Below, piece after piece: positions 1 to 8,847 of a DNA stretch of 64,000 bases. Source of the stretch: Mesobacillus persicus (GTDB lineage: Bacteria > Bacillota > Bacilli > Bacillales > Cytobacillaceae). The notes below the pieces were generated by a model. The model made no database searches. It had not been told where the DNA came from and saw nothing but the letters and a program-made list of their open reading frames with translations. The DNA lies in contig NZ_FOBW01000002.1 of assembly GCF_900109925.1 (NCBI RefSeq), forward strand, positions 1-64,000. The letters run 5' to 3'. The translations under genes and the position numbers were made by a program. Numbering within the stretch: position 1 is the stretch's first letter; the number at the start of each line of letters is the position of its first letter.

Positions 1-346
1 GCTTAAAAAGTTAAAGAAAAATAAAAATTTCAAGAAAGTTAAAGATGCATTAATTCACTCGGATCAGGGAGTACACTACACCCATCCTGAATTCCAAAAA
101 GCAGTAAAGAAATTAGGTTTACAACAATCTATGTCAAGAAGAGGTAACTGTTGGGACAACGCCCCCCAAGAATCATTCTTTGGGCATCTAAAGGACGAGG
201 CCTCTATTAAAGCATGTAAAACTCTAGATGAATTGAAACGAGAAATTAAGCAATATATGACCTATTATAATCACCATAGATATCAATGGTATTTAAATAA
301 GATGACCCCTGTTCAATACAGAGATCATCTTCTTAAAACTGCCTAG
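1..346 (+). CDS. IS3-family transposase OrfB, C-terminal fragment
   Basis: The reading frame is open from the left edge (base 2) to the TAG at 344-346, so this is the 3' end of a larger gene, not a 71-residue protein starting at the internal ATG at 131. It contains the end of a DDE integrase core. An HSDQG block holds the second catalytic Asp, and SRRGNCWDNAP followed by ESFFGHLKDE holds the catalytic Glu, as in OrfB proteins of the IS3 family (IS150 group). It ends with the typical YNHHRYQ and MTPVQYR blocks. OrfA and the left end lie outside the window, so whether the element is active cannot be judged. Confidence 0.93.
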   Translation, partial: LKKLKKNKNFKKVKDALIHSDQGVHYTHPEFQKAVKKLGLQQSMSRRGNCWDNAPQESFFGHLKDEASIKACKTLDELKREIKQYMTYYNHHRYQWYLNKMTPVQYRDHLLKTA

Positions 347-358
347 GCTTTTTTAAAA

Positions 359-383
359 TGTCCTTGACAAAGGGTACAGTTCA
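359..383 (+). mobile_element. Right terminal repeat of the IS3-family element
   Basis: Thirteen bases after the transposase stop comes a block starting TGTCCTTGACAAAGGG and ending TACAGTTCA. This resembles right inverted repeats of IS150-group elements, which end in CA. The element boundary is placed at base 383. The left repeat and the target duplication cannot be seen. Confidence 0.75.
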
Positions 384-406
384 TTAAAGTAAGCAGGCCT
401 TTTTTA

Positions 407-964
407 TTAAGCACGTGATACGTATGAGCTGTCTGTTGTGTTGATGATTAAACGATCACCCTGATTTACGAAAAACGGAACCTGAACTGTAAGGCCTGTT
501 TCTACTGTAGCTGGCTTTGTTCCACCTGATGCTGTATCACCTTTGATTCCTGGTTCAGTTTCCGTAACCTCTAACTCAACCGTGTTCGGAAGCTCTACAC
601 CAAGCGTTTCTCCTTGATACATCATGATTTGGACTTCCATGTTCTCTTTTAAAAATTTCAGTTCGTATTCAATAGTTGTTGCTGGGAGTTCAATTTGATC
701 ATAAGATTCATTATCCATAAATACGTGTTGATCACCGTTCGCATATAAATATTGCATTCTCCGGTTATCAATCTGAGCTTTCCCTACTTTTTCACCTGCA
801 CGGAACGTTTTTTCCTGGATAGCTCCAGTACGTAGGTTACGTAACTTTGAACGGACGAAAGCTGCCCCTTTACCAGGTTTTACATGTTGGAAATCAACAA
901 CGCGCCAAATGCTGTTGTCCACCTCAATAGTCAATCCTGTGCGAAAATCATTTACTGAAATCAT
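407..964 (-). CDS. efp: Translation elongation factor P
   Basis: EF-P binds between the ribosomal P and E sites and rescues ribosomes stalled on polyproline. The 185 residues are the usual full length, with an N-terminal KOW-like domain and two OB-fold domains. The loop [10 protein letters not shown] carries Lys32, the position modified with 5-aminopentanol in B. subtilis. A good ribosome site (AGGAGGA) precedes the ATG. It lies 21 nt downstream of papQ and is probably co-transcribed with it. Its 3' side abuts an insertion sequence only 23 bp after the stop codon, which may have split the original terminator. Confidence 0.98.
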   Translation of the reverse strand: MISVNDFRTGLTIEVDNSIWRVVDFQHVKPGKGAAFVRSKLRNLRTGAIQEKTFRAGEKVGKAQIDNRRMQYLYANGDQHVFMDNESYDQIELPATTIEYELKFLKENMEVQIMMYQGETLGVELPNTVELEVTETEPGIKGDTASGGTKPATVETGLTVQVPFFVNQGDRLIINTTDSSYVSRA

Positions 965-985
965 TAATAAATCCTCCTAGCCTTA

Positions 986-2047
986 TTAAAGAATGATTAA
1001 CTCTTTAGATGAGTGGGTAAGCCTCTCATTATGTTCCTCTGTGATGATAATATCATCCTCAATTCTTACACCGCCTAGGCCAGGTATGTATATTCCAGGT
1101 TCAACTGTTACGACCATCCCAGGTTCGAGCACAATATCGGACTTTACAGATAAACCTGGACCTTCATGTACTTCCAGTCCAATTCCGTGGCCAGTCGAAT
1201 GACCAAAGTATTCTCCATAGCCTTTTTCGGTAATATAGTCTCTTGTCAGTGCATCTGCCTGTTTCCCGGTTAACCCTGGTTTGATGCCGTTAACTCCTCG
1301 AAGTTGAGCCTCAAGAACAATATTATATATTTCCTTCAGCTTTTCAGTTGGCTGGCCAACCGCAATCGTTCTAGTGATATCAGAAACATATCCTTCATAG
1401 TAAGCCCCGAAATCTAGGGTTACAAAGTCCCCTGCTTCAATCACTTTGTCACTTGCTACCCCGTGTGGAAGGGCGGAACGATAGCCGGATGCCACGATGA
1501 TATCGAATGATGAGGAAGTTGCCCCCAATGACCTCATAAAGAACTCTAATTCATTCGACACTTGTAATTCTGTTTTTCCAGGACGAATGAAGTCGAGAAT
1601 ATGTGTAAACGCAGCGTCAGCAATCTTCGCTGCTTCCTTTAATATCTTAATCTCTGTCCCATTCTTAATCAAGCGTAACTTTTCAATTTCTCCAGAAACA
1701 GGGACTAATTCCGCCTGAACTTCCTTTTCAAATACTTTAAACGTCGAAAAAGCTACATGGTCTTCTTCAAACCCTAGCTTTTTAACTTCTAGTTTTTTTG
1801 CTAGTTCGGCTACTTCTGCAGCAATAGTCCCTTTTTGCTTTATAACTTCATAACCCTCACATTGTTTGGCCGCTTGTTCCGTATAGCGGAAATCAGTAAT
1901 AAATAGGGCCTTATCGACTGTGATTAGGACCGCCCCAGCCGTTCCCGTAAATCCAGTCATAAATCTTCTGTTAAAGTTACTTGTGATAAGCATCCCATCA
2001 AGGCCAAGCTCTTCAAGCCTTTTTTGTAGTTTTTGTAATTTATTCAT
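986..2047 (-). CDS. papQ: M24 Xaa-Pro aminopeptidase
   Basis: Cytosolic metallopeptidase that removes N-terminal residues preceding proline (YqhT/PapQ type). The N-terminal creatinase-like domain (about residues 1-125) is followed by the pita-bread catalytic domain. All five expected metal ligands are visible: Asp212 and Asp223 (DFGAYYEGYVSD), His287 (GHSTGHGIG), Glu316 (VTVEPG) and Glu330 (GVRIED). At 353 residues it is full length. It sits directly upstream of efp, as in B. subtilis. The pairing suits a shared theme of proline-related translation and turnover, but that link is inference. Confidence 0.95.
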   Translation of the reverse strand: MNKLQKLQKRLEELGLDGMLITSNFNRRFMTGFTGTAGAVLITVDKALFITDFRYTEQAAKQCEGYEVIKQKGTIAAEVAELAKKLEVKKLGFEEDHVAFSTFKVFEKEVQAELVPVSGEIEKLRLIKNGTEIKILKEAAKIADAAFTHILDFIRPGKTELQVSNELEFFMRSLGATSSSFDIIVASGYRSALPHGVASDKVIEAGDFVTLDFGAYYEGYVSDITRTIAVGQPTEKLKEIYNIVLEAQLRGVNGIKPGLTGKQADALTRDYITEKGYGEYFGHSTGHGIGLEVHEGPGLSVKSDIVLEPGMVVTVEPGIYIPGLGGVRIEDDIIITEEHNERLTHSSKELIIL

Positions 2048-2072
2048 TATATGACTCCTCTCCTACCACTCG

Positions 2073-2102
2073 AAAAAAAGAATGTTCAATAAGAACATTC
2101 TA
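2073..2102 (-). terminator. Rho-independent terminator after yqhR
   Basis: On the minus strand, AGAATGTTC and GAACATTCT form a stem with a 5-nt loop, followed by seven Ts. It ends the yqhR transcript before papQ, which implies a separate promoter for papQ-efp. Confidence 0.85.
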
Positions 2103-2133
2103 CCATACATGAATTCTTCCACCTACTCAGAGC

Positions 2134-2652
2134 TTATGACACTGGAGACTCTTTTGCTTCTTCTTCCCGAACGTTTCGCTCAGCTTCTTCAAACGAGATG
2201 GAGTAACCTATGAAAACTCCATATAAAAGATATATACAGGCCGTTGTTATGAGTGTGTTTCTTGATAGCTTCCAAAAGGACTCAATTCCGGGGAAAATAG
2301 GGTTTAACACATAAAAAACTAGCAAAAACAATCCTATCCCATACGCCATTCCTACCCACATGTTATTGAACCGTCTTAAAACTGCATAATATAACAAGGA
2401 AGCTCCAATGGATAAAACCCCGATGGCAAGTATAGAGAACACTGTACCAATCCACCCTTTTTTCCAATCACCTAGAGCCCAAGGTTCAAGGATTAAATTC
2501 GGACGAACTTCCGTAAAATTAAAGAAATAGGCAAGTAAAGCAAGAGAACTCCATACAATCCCACCAACTAAACCAGTAATAACGACCATGCTAATAAAGG
2601 ACATTGGCTTTTCATGTTTATTCTGTTCTAGCCGCTTTTGATTTTCTTCCAT
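2134..2652 (-). CDS. yqhR: YqhR-type membrane protein
   Basis: Predicted integral membrane protein of unknown function. It has a charged cytoplasmic N-terminus (about 20 residues), four hydrophobic segments (near residues 20-45, 70-90, 95-115 and 130-155) and an acidic C-terminal tail rich in Glu. An upstream in-frame GTG at 2661 overlaps the GGAGG ribosome site. The ATG at 2652 has proper 8-nt spacing and is preferred, giving 172 residues. In B. subtilis aroQ (yqhS) lies between yqhR and papQ and yqhQ follows upstream; neither is present here. Confidence 0.85.
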   Translation of the reverse strand: MEENQKRLEQNKHEKPMSFISMVVITGLVGGIVWSSLALLAYFFNFTEVRPNLILEPWALGDWKKGWIGTVFSILAIGVLSIGASLLYYAVLRRFNNMWVGMAYGIGLFLLVFYVLNPIFPGIESFWKLSRNTLITTACIYLLYGVFIGYSISFEEAERNVREEEAKESPVS

Positions 2653-2962
2653 TTCAAGCACCTCCGTTTGTTATTATGCCCACGCCCTTGCAATCCTTAC
2701 ATACTTTTCCCAATTATTTTGCTTCATCCCTTACCTAAATAAACTAGAGCTTTACGTGTTTTTTTGGTAAAATATAGTTAGGAAAGAAGCAAGAAACCCT
2801 CTGACAAAAGGCTCAGACTACAAATCTGTATAGAAGATTATCCATAAACTGAAAAAGTAGCAGGATTTGATTACGCGAATGAAGAAAATGTATAAAATAA
2901 TTCAGTGACCAAGTTTAAAATAGGAAAAAAATGCTCATGATGCTTTTAGGGAGGTGGCTTTT
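2653..2962. other. Divergent intergenic region yqhR/yqhP
   Basis: About 300 bp without a supported gene. It separates the divergent yqhR and yqhP. The only signals recognised are the yqhP promoter candidate and the ribosome sites at both edges. Confidence 0.6.
2867..2896 (+). promoter_or_regulatory. Candidate SigA promoter for yqhP
   Basis: TTGATT (2867-2872) and TATAAA (2891-2896) are separated by 18 bp, about 65 bp upstream of the yqhP start. This is a sequence match only. Confidence 0.45.
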
Positions 2963-3337
2963 TTGAAAAATAAAACTTCATTTTATATAGTCCTAGGACT
3001 AATCTTCCTAGCAGCAATTGGATTGGTTTCTTCGCTGGTTAAAGATCCAGGTGGCCTCATTAAGATGCTTGCAGGGATGGCATTGATAGTAGCAGTAATC
3101 TTTTTCTTAATAAATCGTTTTTCACAAGCTAGTCCTTCGCAGAATCATGAGCAACGCGCTTTTAAAAAAGCGGCCAAAAGGTCAAAAAAACGTTACCATT
3201 CAAAGGAGAGTTCCTCTCCACCCAAACGTTCGTCAATAGGTTCGCTCTCTGCAGCCAGAAAAAAAAGAAAAGATGCCTCACACCTTACTGTAATAGAAGG
3301 AAAAAAAGGCAAGAAAAAAAACCGGGCCTCGTTTTAA
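2963..3337 (+). CDS. yqhP: YqhP-type small membrane protein (SA1362 family)
   Basis: A 124-residue protein of unknown function. Two hydrophobic segments (about residues 6-24 and 32-52) form a hairpin, followed by a very basic, Lys/Ser-rich cytoplasmic tail with repeated KK and RKK runs. The start is taken as TTG at 2963, 8 nt after GGAGG. The in-frame GTG at 2954 overlaps that ribosome site. The position opposite yqhO matches yqhP of B. subtilis. Its 3' end overlaps the terminator shared with yqhO. Confidence 0.8.
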   Translation: MKNKTSFYIVLGLIFLAAIGLVSSLVKDPGGLIKMLAGMALIVAVIFFLINRFSQASPSQNHEQRAFKKAAKRSKKRYHSKESSSPPKRSSIGSLSAARKKRKDASHLTVIEGKKGKKKNRASF

Positions 3338-3352
3338 AAGGTCTGGTTTTTT
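3313..3352. terminator. Bidirectional terminator between yqhP and yqhO
   Basis: Stem ACCGGGCCT/AGGTCTGGT with G.U pairs, flanked by an A-run and a T-run. It overlaps the yqhP stop codon and ends at the yqhO stop, so it serves both convergent genes. Confidence 0.75.
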
Positions 3353-4235
3353 AGTATCCCCACGTTTTCATAAACTTTACGGCACTATTCCATCCTAACT
3401 CAATAAGTGACCGTTTCTTTTCATCCGTTAATTCAAACTCTGTGGCCAGAATACCTTCGGTTGGGATAAAAATGATGTTTTTTTCATGCTTACGTGAGAT
3501 ATATCTAGCGTCATGAGCATCTTTCATTGTCTCAAAAAGGGCTTCAAACAGATTTATGGCATTATTAATTTTATGTCTCTGATGTTCACGTAAACTTGGG
3601 CTTAGCTTAACCCCTAGCACCGGACGTACCATTTTCACATTTTCTTTATCGAAAAGCCACATTGGAAAATTGCTGAGTACTCCGCCATCAACGACAACAG
3701 TTGATCCTTGATAGTCTTTTATTTTAACCGGTTCGAAAAAAAAGGGGAGACTACAACTCATTCTAATTGCTTTAGCAATTGAAAAGGTTTTAGGATTAAT
3801 CCCATACTTAGGTAAATCATCTGGAAGTACAAGCATCGTTCCATTTGTTATATCAGACGCAATCACTCGCAAGCTCTCTGGTGGTAAGTCACCAAATTTC
3901 CTCAATCCTTTGGCTGCAAGCTTATTTTCTATCCAACGTTCAAACTCCTTCCCTTTATACAAACCTAGTCTCCAATAAAGGAAAAACCATTTTGCCAATG
4001 CTGTGGGAAGAAAAGTATGATGAGGATCCAAAAATGACTTCAAATCCATTTCATCAAGGATTTGGGCAATTTCTTTACTTGAATAACCAGCCGCGATAAA
4101 AGCAGCAATAATGGATCCGGCGCTCGTACCCGCAACTCGTTTAAAATGTAACCCCTTCTCCTCTACCGCTTTATAGGCTCCAACAAGAGCAAAGCCCTTT
4201 ATCCCGCCTCCAGAAAAAACACCGTCTATATCCAT
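3351..4235 (-). CDS. yqhO: Patatin-like phospholipase
   Basis: Patatin-family serine hydrolase, probably an acyl-lipid hydrolase in the cytoplasm. The oxyanion glycine motif GGGIKG (residues 9-14), the nucleophile elbow GTSAG with Ser38, and the catalytic Asp183 in VDGG are all present, so the Ser-Asp dyad is intact. There is no signal peptide. The 294 residues and location match YqhO of B. subtilis. The physiological substrate is not known. The ATG follows AGGAGTGG. Confidence 0.9.
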   Translation of the reverse strand: MDIDGVFSGGGIKGFALVGAYKAVEEKGLHFKRVAGTSAGSIIAAFIAAGYSSKEIAQILDEMDLKSFLDPHHTFLPTALAKWFFLYWRLGLYKGKEFERWIENKLAAKGLRKFGDLPPESLRVIASDITNGTMLVLPDDLPKYGINPKTFSIAKAIRMSCSLPFFFEPVKIKDYQGSTVVVDGGVLSNFPMWLFDKENVKMVRPVLGVKLSPSLREHQRHKINNAINLFEALFETMKDAHDARYISRKHEKNIIFIPTEGILATEFELTDEKKRSLIELGWNSAVKFMKTWGY

Positions 4236-4325
4236 ACAAGCCCACTCCTATCTGTAACTTGCTTGTTACATCTTTAAGCGGGCAGGTTGTAAAATAGTAC
4301 GGCGTACAAGGTAAAGTTTTTCATT

Positions 4326-5351
4326 TTAAGTGAAATATTGTATTTCAGCCTTTGGAAAAAATTCATGGATATACTCGCGAATGCTTGTCTCTAACTGGCT
4401 GGCTTCTTCTGTTTGGTAAACATACTTACCAATCCCATAGCGGCCCCATTTATATTTCCGTTTTTCTTCATCCATCTCTAACTTTGTTTTTGGATAACGT
4501 TTCATAATGACCTTTTTAGCTGGTTTGGTAAATCGATGTTGAATGAGTTCAAACGTTATATCATCAAGATTCACTCCATCTAGTGATTGATGGAGGCGCT
4601 CAAATAATTCGCGATAGCCTTCTTCCCAGCCCTCATGTCTATATATTGGTGCAACAATAAAACCAAGAGGATATCCTGCCCCTGCAACCTTCCTTGCTGC
4701 TTCGAGGCGTTCATCAAATGAAGAAGTACCTGGTTCAAAATTTTTGATGACATACCGGGAATTTATGCTAAAACGGAAGCGAGTCTTTCCATTGTGCTTT
4801 GCATCAAGTAGATGGTCGACATGATGAAACTTCGTTACGAACCTTAATTGGCCATATTCAGATTCTCCAAAATACTCGATTGCCCTTTTAAGTGAGTGTG
4901 TTAAGTGATCAATTCCGACGATGTCAGAAGTACAGGCAGCTTCAAACCTGGTTATTTCCGGTTTTCTTTCTTCCATGTATTTTTCGGCTTGTTCAAATAT
5001 CTCATCAAGGTTCACATAGGTCCTAATGTATGGTTTACTTCCAAGAGTTGTTTGTAAATAGCAATAGTGACAATGCCCCATACAGCCCGTTGCAAGCGGA
5101 ATGGCATATTCAGCTGAAGGTTTGGAGGTATCAAATTTCAGTGTCTTCCTTATTCCAACCACAAGCGTTGATTTAGCATTACGATACTGCTGCAATTCAT
5201 TATCACCAGGAATTCCCCTTACTTGGTTATGTGAAGTCGTCTCTCTAATTTCAAGCCCCATGTCTTCAAATTTCTGTTTGAGTTCTTGTCCTAACGGATA
5301 CTCTAATGCCCGAGGTTCGATATAGACAAGTTGCGGTACAAATGGTTCCAA
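4326..5351 (-). CDS. splB: Spore photoproduct lyase
   Basis: Radical-SAM enzyme that reverses the UV-induced spore photoproduct in DNA during germination. The cluster motif CMGHCHYC places Cys90, Cys94 and Cys97 exactly as in the B. subtilis enzyme. Cys140 (EAACTSD) corresponds to the catalytic Cys141 that re-donates a hydrogen. The 341 residues are full length. Translation probably starts at TTG 5351, preceded by GAGGGG. The gene marks the host as a spore former. In B. subtilis splB is elsewhere, next to splA; no splA-like gene is seen here. Confidence 0.96.
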   Translation of the reverse strand: MEPFVPQLVYIEPRALEYPLGQELKQKFEDMGLEIRETTSHNQVRGIPGDNELQQYRNAKSTLVVGIRKTLKFDTSKPSAEYAIPLATGCMGHCHYCYLQTTLGSKPYIRTYVNLDEIFEQAEKYMEERKPEITRFEAACTSDIVGIDHLTHSLKRAIEYFGESEYGQLRFVTKFHHVDHLLDAKHNGKTRFRFSINSRYVIKNFEPGTSSFDERLEAARKVAGAGYPLGFIVAPIYRHEGWEEGYRELFERLHQSLDGVNLDDITFELIQHRFTKPAKKVIMKRYPKTKLEMDEEKRKYKWGRYGIGKYVYQTEEASQLETSIREYIHEFFPKAEIQYFT

Positions 5352-5404
5352 TTGATTCCCCTCATTTCTATAGACTCATCTAAAGATAGTATGGCTATGA
5401 AATG

Positions 5405-5437
5405 AGAAAAGAGGATGGAAAATTATTTCCATCCTCT
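5405..5437 (-). terminator. Terminator after nrdJ
   Basis: Twelve-base stem AGAGGATGGAAA/TTTCCATCCTCT with a short AT-rich loop and a trailing T-run on the minus strand, just after the nrdJ stop. Confidence 0.85.
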
Positions 5438-5445
5438 ACTTTGTA

Positions 5446-8400
5446 TTATAAGCCACATTTTAATTGTGCATTACAGTTTGTACATGTATTACAGCCACCA
5501 ATATCTTTAACTTCTCCTTTTCGACAAACAGGGCATGTATCTCCTACCTCTGAGCCGATGGTTACATTTGTCGAGCGAAGTTCGTTAATGGTATCAACTA
5601 AAACGACATGCTGTTTAGACTTTTCTTTCTTTGCTTCCTTATCTTCTTCAAAGCTATTTTCCTCAGCTTTTAAAGTTAGGACCTGCGAATCACGGGACCC
5701 GTCAACATAGACTGTTCCACCCTTTGCTCCACCTTTGTAAAGACGCTCGTACACTTTTTCAACCTGTTCAACACTGTACCCTTTAGGTGCGTTGACGGTC
5801 TTACTGATGGAGCTGTCAATCCAACGTTGGATAATGCATTGCACATCCGCGTGGGCTTCAGGTGCAAGTTCCATAGCTGCAACGAACCAGTTTGGAAGGT
5901 TTTCTGCATCTGCTTCTGGATGTGCATCTAGGTATTCCTGAACAATATCTGCTTTTACTTCAATAAATTTACCAAGACGGCCGCTTCGGAAGTAAGAAAA
6001 GGAAAAATATGGTTCAAGTCCTGTAGAGACCCCAACCATGGTCCCCGTGGATCCCGTGGGAGCAACAGTTAGCAAATGTGAATTACGAACTCCATTTTCG
6101 AGTATGGATTCACGCACATCTTCAGGCATTTTTTTCATAAATCCTGTGTTTATGAACGCATTTCTTAAACGATTTGTTTCTTCAGCAGTTTCCCCATCCA
6201 AGAACGGGAAGCTTCCTTTTTCTTTTGCAAGCTCAACTGAAGCTCGATAAGCTGTTGTCGCAATGGTTTCAAAAACTTTATCAACTAGTTCATTTCCTTT
6301 TTCAGAACCATATTCTGTTTCACAGTAAATGAGAAGATCGTGAAGGCCCATCACACCAAGACCAATTCGACGCTCCCCAAGTGCTTGCTTTTTATTTTCG
6401 GCAAGGAAGTAAGGAGTGGCATCGATGACATTATCCTGCATCCTAATCCCTATTTCTACTGTACGTTTTAATTTTTCAAGGTTAACAGTCTTTGTTTCCT
6501 TATCGGCCATTTCCGCAAGGTTAACGGCTGCAAGATTACAAACACTATATGGTGCTAGTGGTTGCTCGCCACAAGGGTTGGTTGCTACAACTTTTTGACC
6601 ATATGCTTGTGCGTTTGTCATGTCATTGGCGTTGTCGATATAGAAAATCCCTGGTTCTGCTGAGTAAGTTGCACAGATATTGACTAGGTTCCAAAGTTCT
6701 TTTGCTTTGATTTTTTTGTATGTGCGTACTTTATAGCCAAGCTTTTCCCATTCGCGAACATCGCCAACTTTATGCCATTCTTCATTGTACGTTTTCATGG
6801 TTTCAGCATCATACGATTCAACATCCGGGAAACGCAGATCAAACTCCGCATCGTTCTCCACGGCATCCATAAATTCCTTTGTTAAGGTAATTGAAATATT
6901 AGCTCCTGTTAGGAATTCCGAATTGTGGACCGTATAATTACCGCCTGTCTCAAGCTTTTCTTCAGCATTCCTGATAATTTCCGCACTGAAACCACCGTAG
7001 CCTGGAATGTTTTTATAATTTATAATCCCTTGATACATTGCCTCTTCTTGCAAGGTCAACGGAGTGAACTTTAGTTTTTCTTTCGCATGTTTCTTAATCG
7101 TTTCGTCTTGAGTATTTTCGATCAAGAAACGAAGGATTCTTGGATTTTGCATTTTTGAAATAATGAATTCAATGATGTCTGGATGCCACGTACCTACCGT
7201 TCCTTTCGGAATATTTCGCTGCGCATTTAAGCAGCCGGACTAGACTATATCATCACCCTCAGCTTGATCTGTTAGGGGTCGGGCGCTTATGAGAGTTTAT
7301 TGTTGGGACTCACTCTCTAGTCGTTTAACCTTCGCCATCACCTAAGCCCGATGACGCTTGGCTGCAGATTGTCCAATACTAGCAATTTTTAGAGCCGTCA
7401 CGCCCACCGTTTCCAGTCACGTTGTGGCTTGCTAGCCTCTAAGGATTTTCCCGCAATTCACCCGATTTACTAATCGTTCATTTCTGAACGATGCGGACTA
7501 GTGCATCTTTTAATCCGCTAACATTATCATTTGAGCGCCACGCTGATTGTTACTAGCTAAGTTTTAGCCGGCTAGGGCATTTCTGCCTAGCTCTCATACT
7601 TTCATATGAGGTCAGACTATATCATCAAAGGATTTACCCCTCTGTCTCGTGCCCCAAAAGACCGTTACCGAATCTATGGTTTACTTTCACCTTAAAGATC
7701 ACTTCTTAGGTGATTTCAATAGTCGTTGAACGTTCATCTTCGTTTCCAAAGATGCTTCGCTGCTGATTGCCCAATCCTTATCATTTTTGAACCATCACGC
7801 TCACCGTTACCGGTCACGTTGTGGTTGATATGGCTCTAAGGGTGTTCCAGCAATTCACGAGATTTTAATCCCGCCATGGCGTATTTAACGGGATCCCCCC
7901 TGCTCAACTAGATGAGTCAACTTCGCAATATCATCCAGCCAAGATACTGAGCCAGACGATTTTCCGTTAACACCTTTAGCAAGCGTATTTCGTGGTCTAA
8001 GCGTCGAACCATTCGTTCCGACTCCACCACCGCGGCTCATGATTTCCATCACTTGCTTGCGGTGTTCCGAGATGCCTTCACGAGAATCTTGAACAAAAGG
8101 CATCACGTAACAATTAAAGTAGGTCACGTCGGTATCTGCGCCTGCTCCGTAAAGAACGCGTCCTGCTGGAATGAAGTTTAAGCTTGATAATTCTTGATAA
8201 AACTTTTCAAACCATTCCTTGCGTTTTTCTTCTGTTTTCTCAACTGAAGCTAAGCCCGTTGCATTTCGTTTCGCAATCTGCTCATAGAACACTTCTAATG
8301 GTTTTTCAATCACATCGAGTGATTTATGGATGATTCCAGTTTTCGCTTCTTCGGGGTCATCAAGGACGCCGCGGAACTCTTCATCCACCAAAACCTTTGC

Positions 8401-8676
8401 CGTTTTTGATTCCCAATCAATGTCAAGAATAAACCCGAGGCCTCTTGCAGGAAATTTCGGATCTTCTTTAATCGTAAGAACGACAAAATCTCCCTCACCT
8501 AAGGTTACTTTCTCTGTGTCCTTAAATGTATAACGATCCAGCATGACAAGTCTGGATACCCCTTTATGGGTTGTCTTCATATCAGGGGTAATTGGATGAA
8601 CCTGCGGAAACAAACGGATGTCCTTGTTCAGATTCTCAATATTAATATTCATTTTTTGGCCTAGCTCAACTGTCAT
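5446..8676 (-). CDS. nrdJ: B12-dependent ribonucleotide reductase, split by two group I introns
   Basis: Class II (adenosylcobalamin) reductase making deoxyribonucleotides. The gene has three exons: 8676-7888, 7542-7513 (30 nt, coding RGAQMIMLAD) and 7188-5446. Joined, they restore the family sequence GGSR-RGAQMIMLAD-WHPDI and give 853 residues, normal for Bacillus NrdJ. Visible motifs are the redox cysteines (FNCYV in exon 1, YSVCNL in exon 3), NPCGE with the thiyl-radical Cys and Glu, and a Cys-rich tail (CPVC, CNTCTNC, KCGL). The start is ATG 8676, 8 nt after GGGAG; GTG 8682 is too close to it. Unspliced RNA stops at once, because each intron begins with in-frame TAA. It is not a pseudogene if the introns splice. 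Upstream NrdR boxes suggest NrdR control. Confidence 0.93.
7189..7512 (-). ncRNA. Group I intron 2 in nrdJ (324 nt)
   Basis: Read on the minus strand it shows the four conserved group I core elements: P (AATTGCGGGAA), Q (ACAATCTGCAG), R (TTAAACGACTA) and S (GATATAGTCTAGTCC). The 5' exon end GCGGAT pairs with the internal guide GTCCGC (P1, 6 bp) with the required U.G at the splice site. The intron's last base is G, followed by exon TGGCAT. It starts with in-frame TAA. There is no endonuclease ORF. It is clearly related to intron 1, for example in the shared CCACAACGTGAC block. Confidence 0.93.
7543..7887 (-). ncRNA. Group I intron 1 in nrdJ (345 nt)
   Basis: On the minus strand it carries P (AATTGCTGGAA), Q (GCAATCAGCAG), R (TTCAACGACTA) and S (GATATAGTCTGACC). 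The exon end GATCCCGT pairs over 8 bp with guide GCGGGATT (P1), with U.G at the splice site. The six bases just before the guide (GCCATG) pair fully with the 3' exon CGTGGC (P10). The last intron base is G. The first codon is in-frame TAA. No endonuclease gene is present. Confidence 0.94.
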
Positions 8677-8799
8677 GATCACATCTCCCTCTAGTAAAAT
8701 TCAGTAATACCGTCCAGTTTTTACAAGGCTGATAGATTTAGCGTTGATTCTGGATGTACTTACGAATTACTCATACATTATCATATTAAAAGACATTAA

Positions 8800-8847
8800 A
8801 TCAATATATAGTGTGTATTAAATTTTCGACAACACTATATATTGATT
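8800..8847 (-). promoter_or_regulatory. Pair of NrdR boxes upstream of nrdJ
   Basis: Two imperfect palindromes, ATCAATATATAGTGTG (8800-8815) and ACACTATATATTGATT (8832-8847), resemble the NrdR consensus (ACAC-TATATA-GTGT type). They are 32 bp apart start to start, about three helical turns, as in known NrdR operators. NrdR would repress nrdJ when dATP is high. Confidence 0.85.

Noticed and set aside
7189-7887. Intein in NrdJ
   Set aside because: The intervening sequences start with stop codons and are not open reading frames, so they cannot encode an intein.
5446-8676. nrdJ as a frameshifted pseudogene or two separate genes
   Set aside because: The intervening sequences have group I intron cores, guide pairings and precise junctions that restore the frame and conserved residues.
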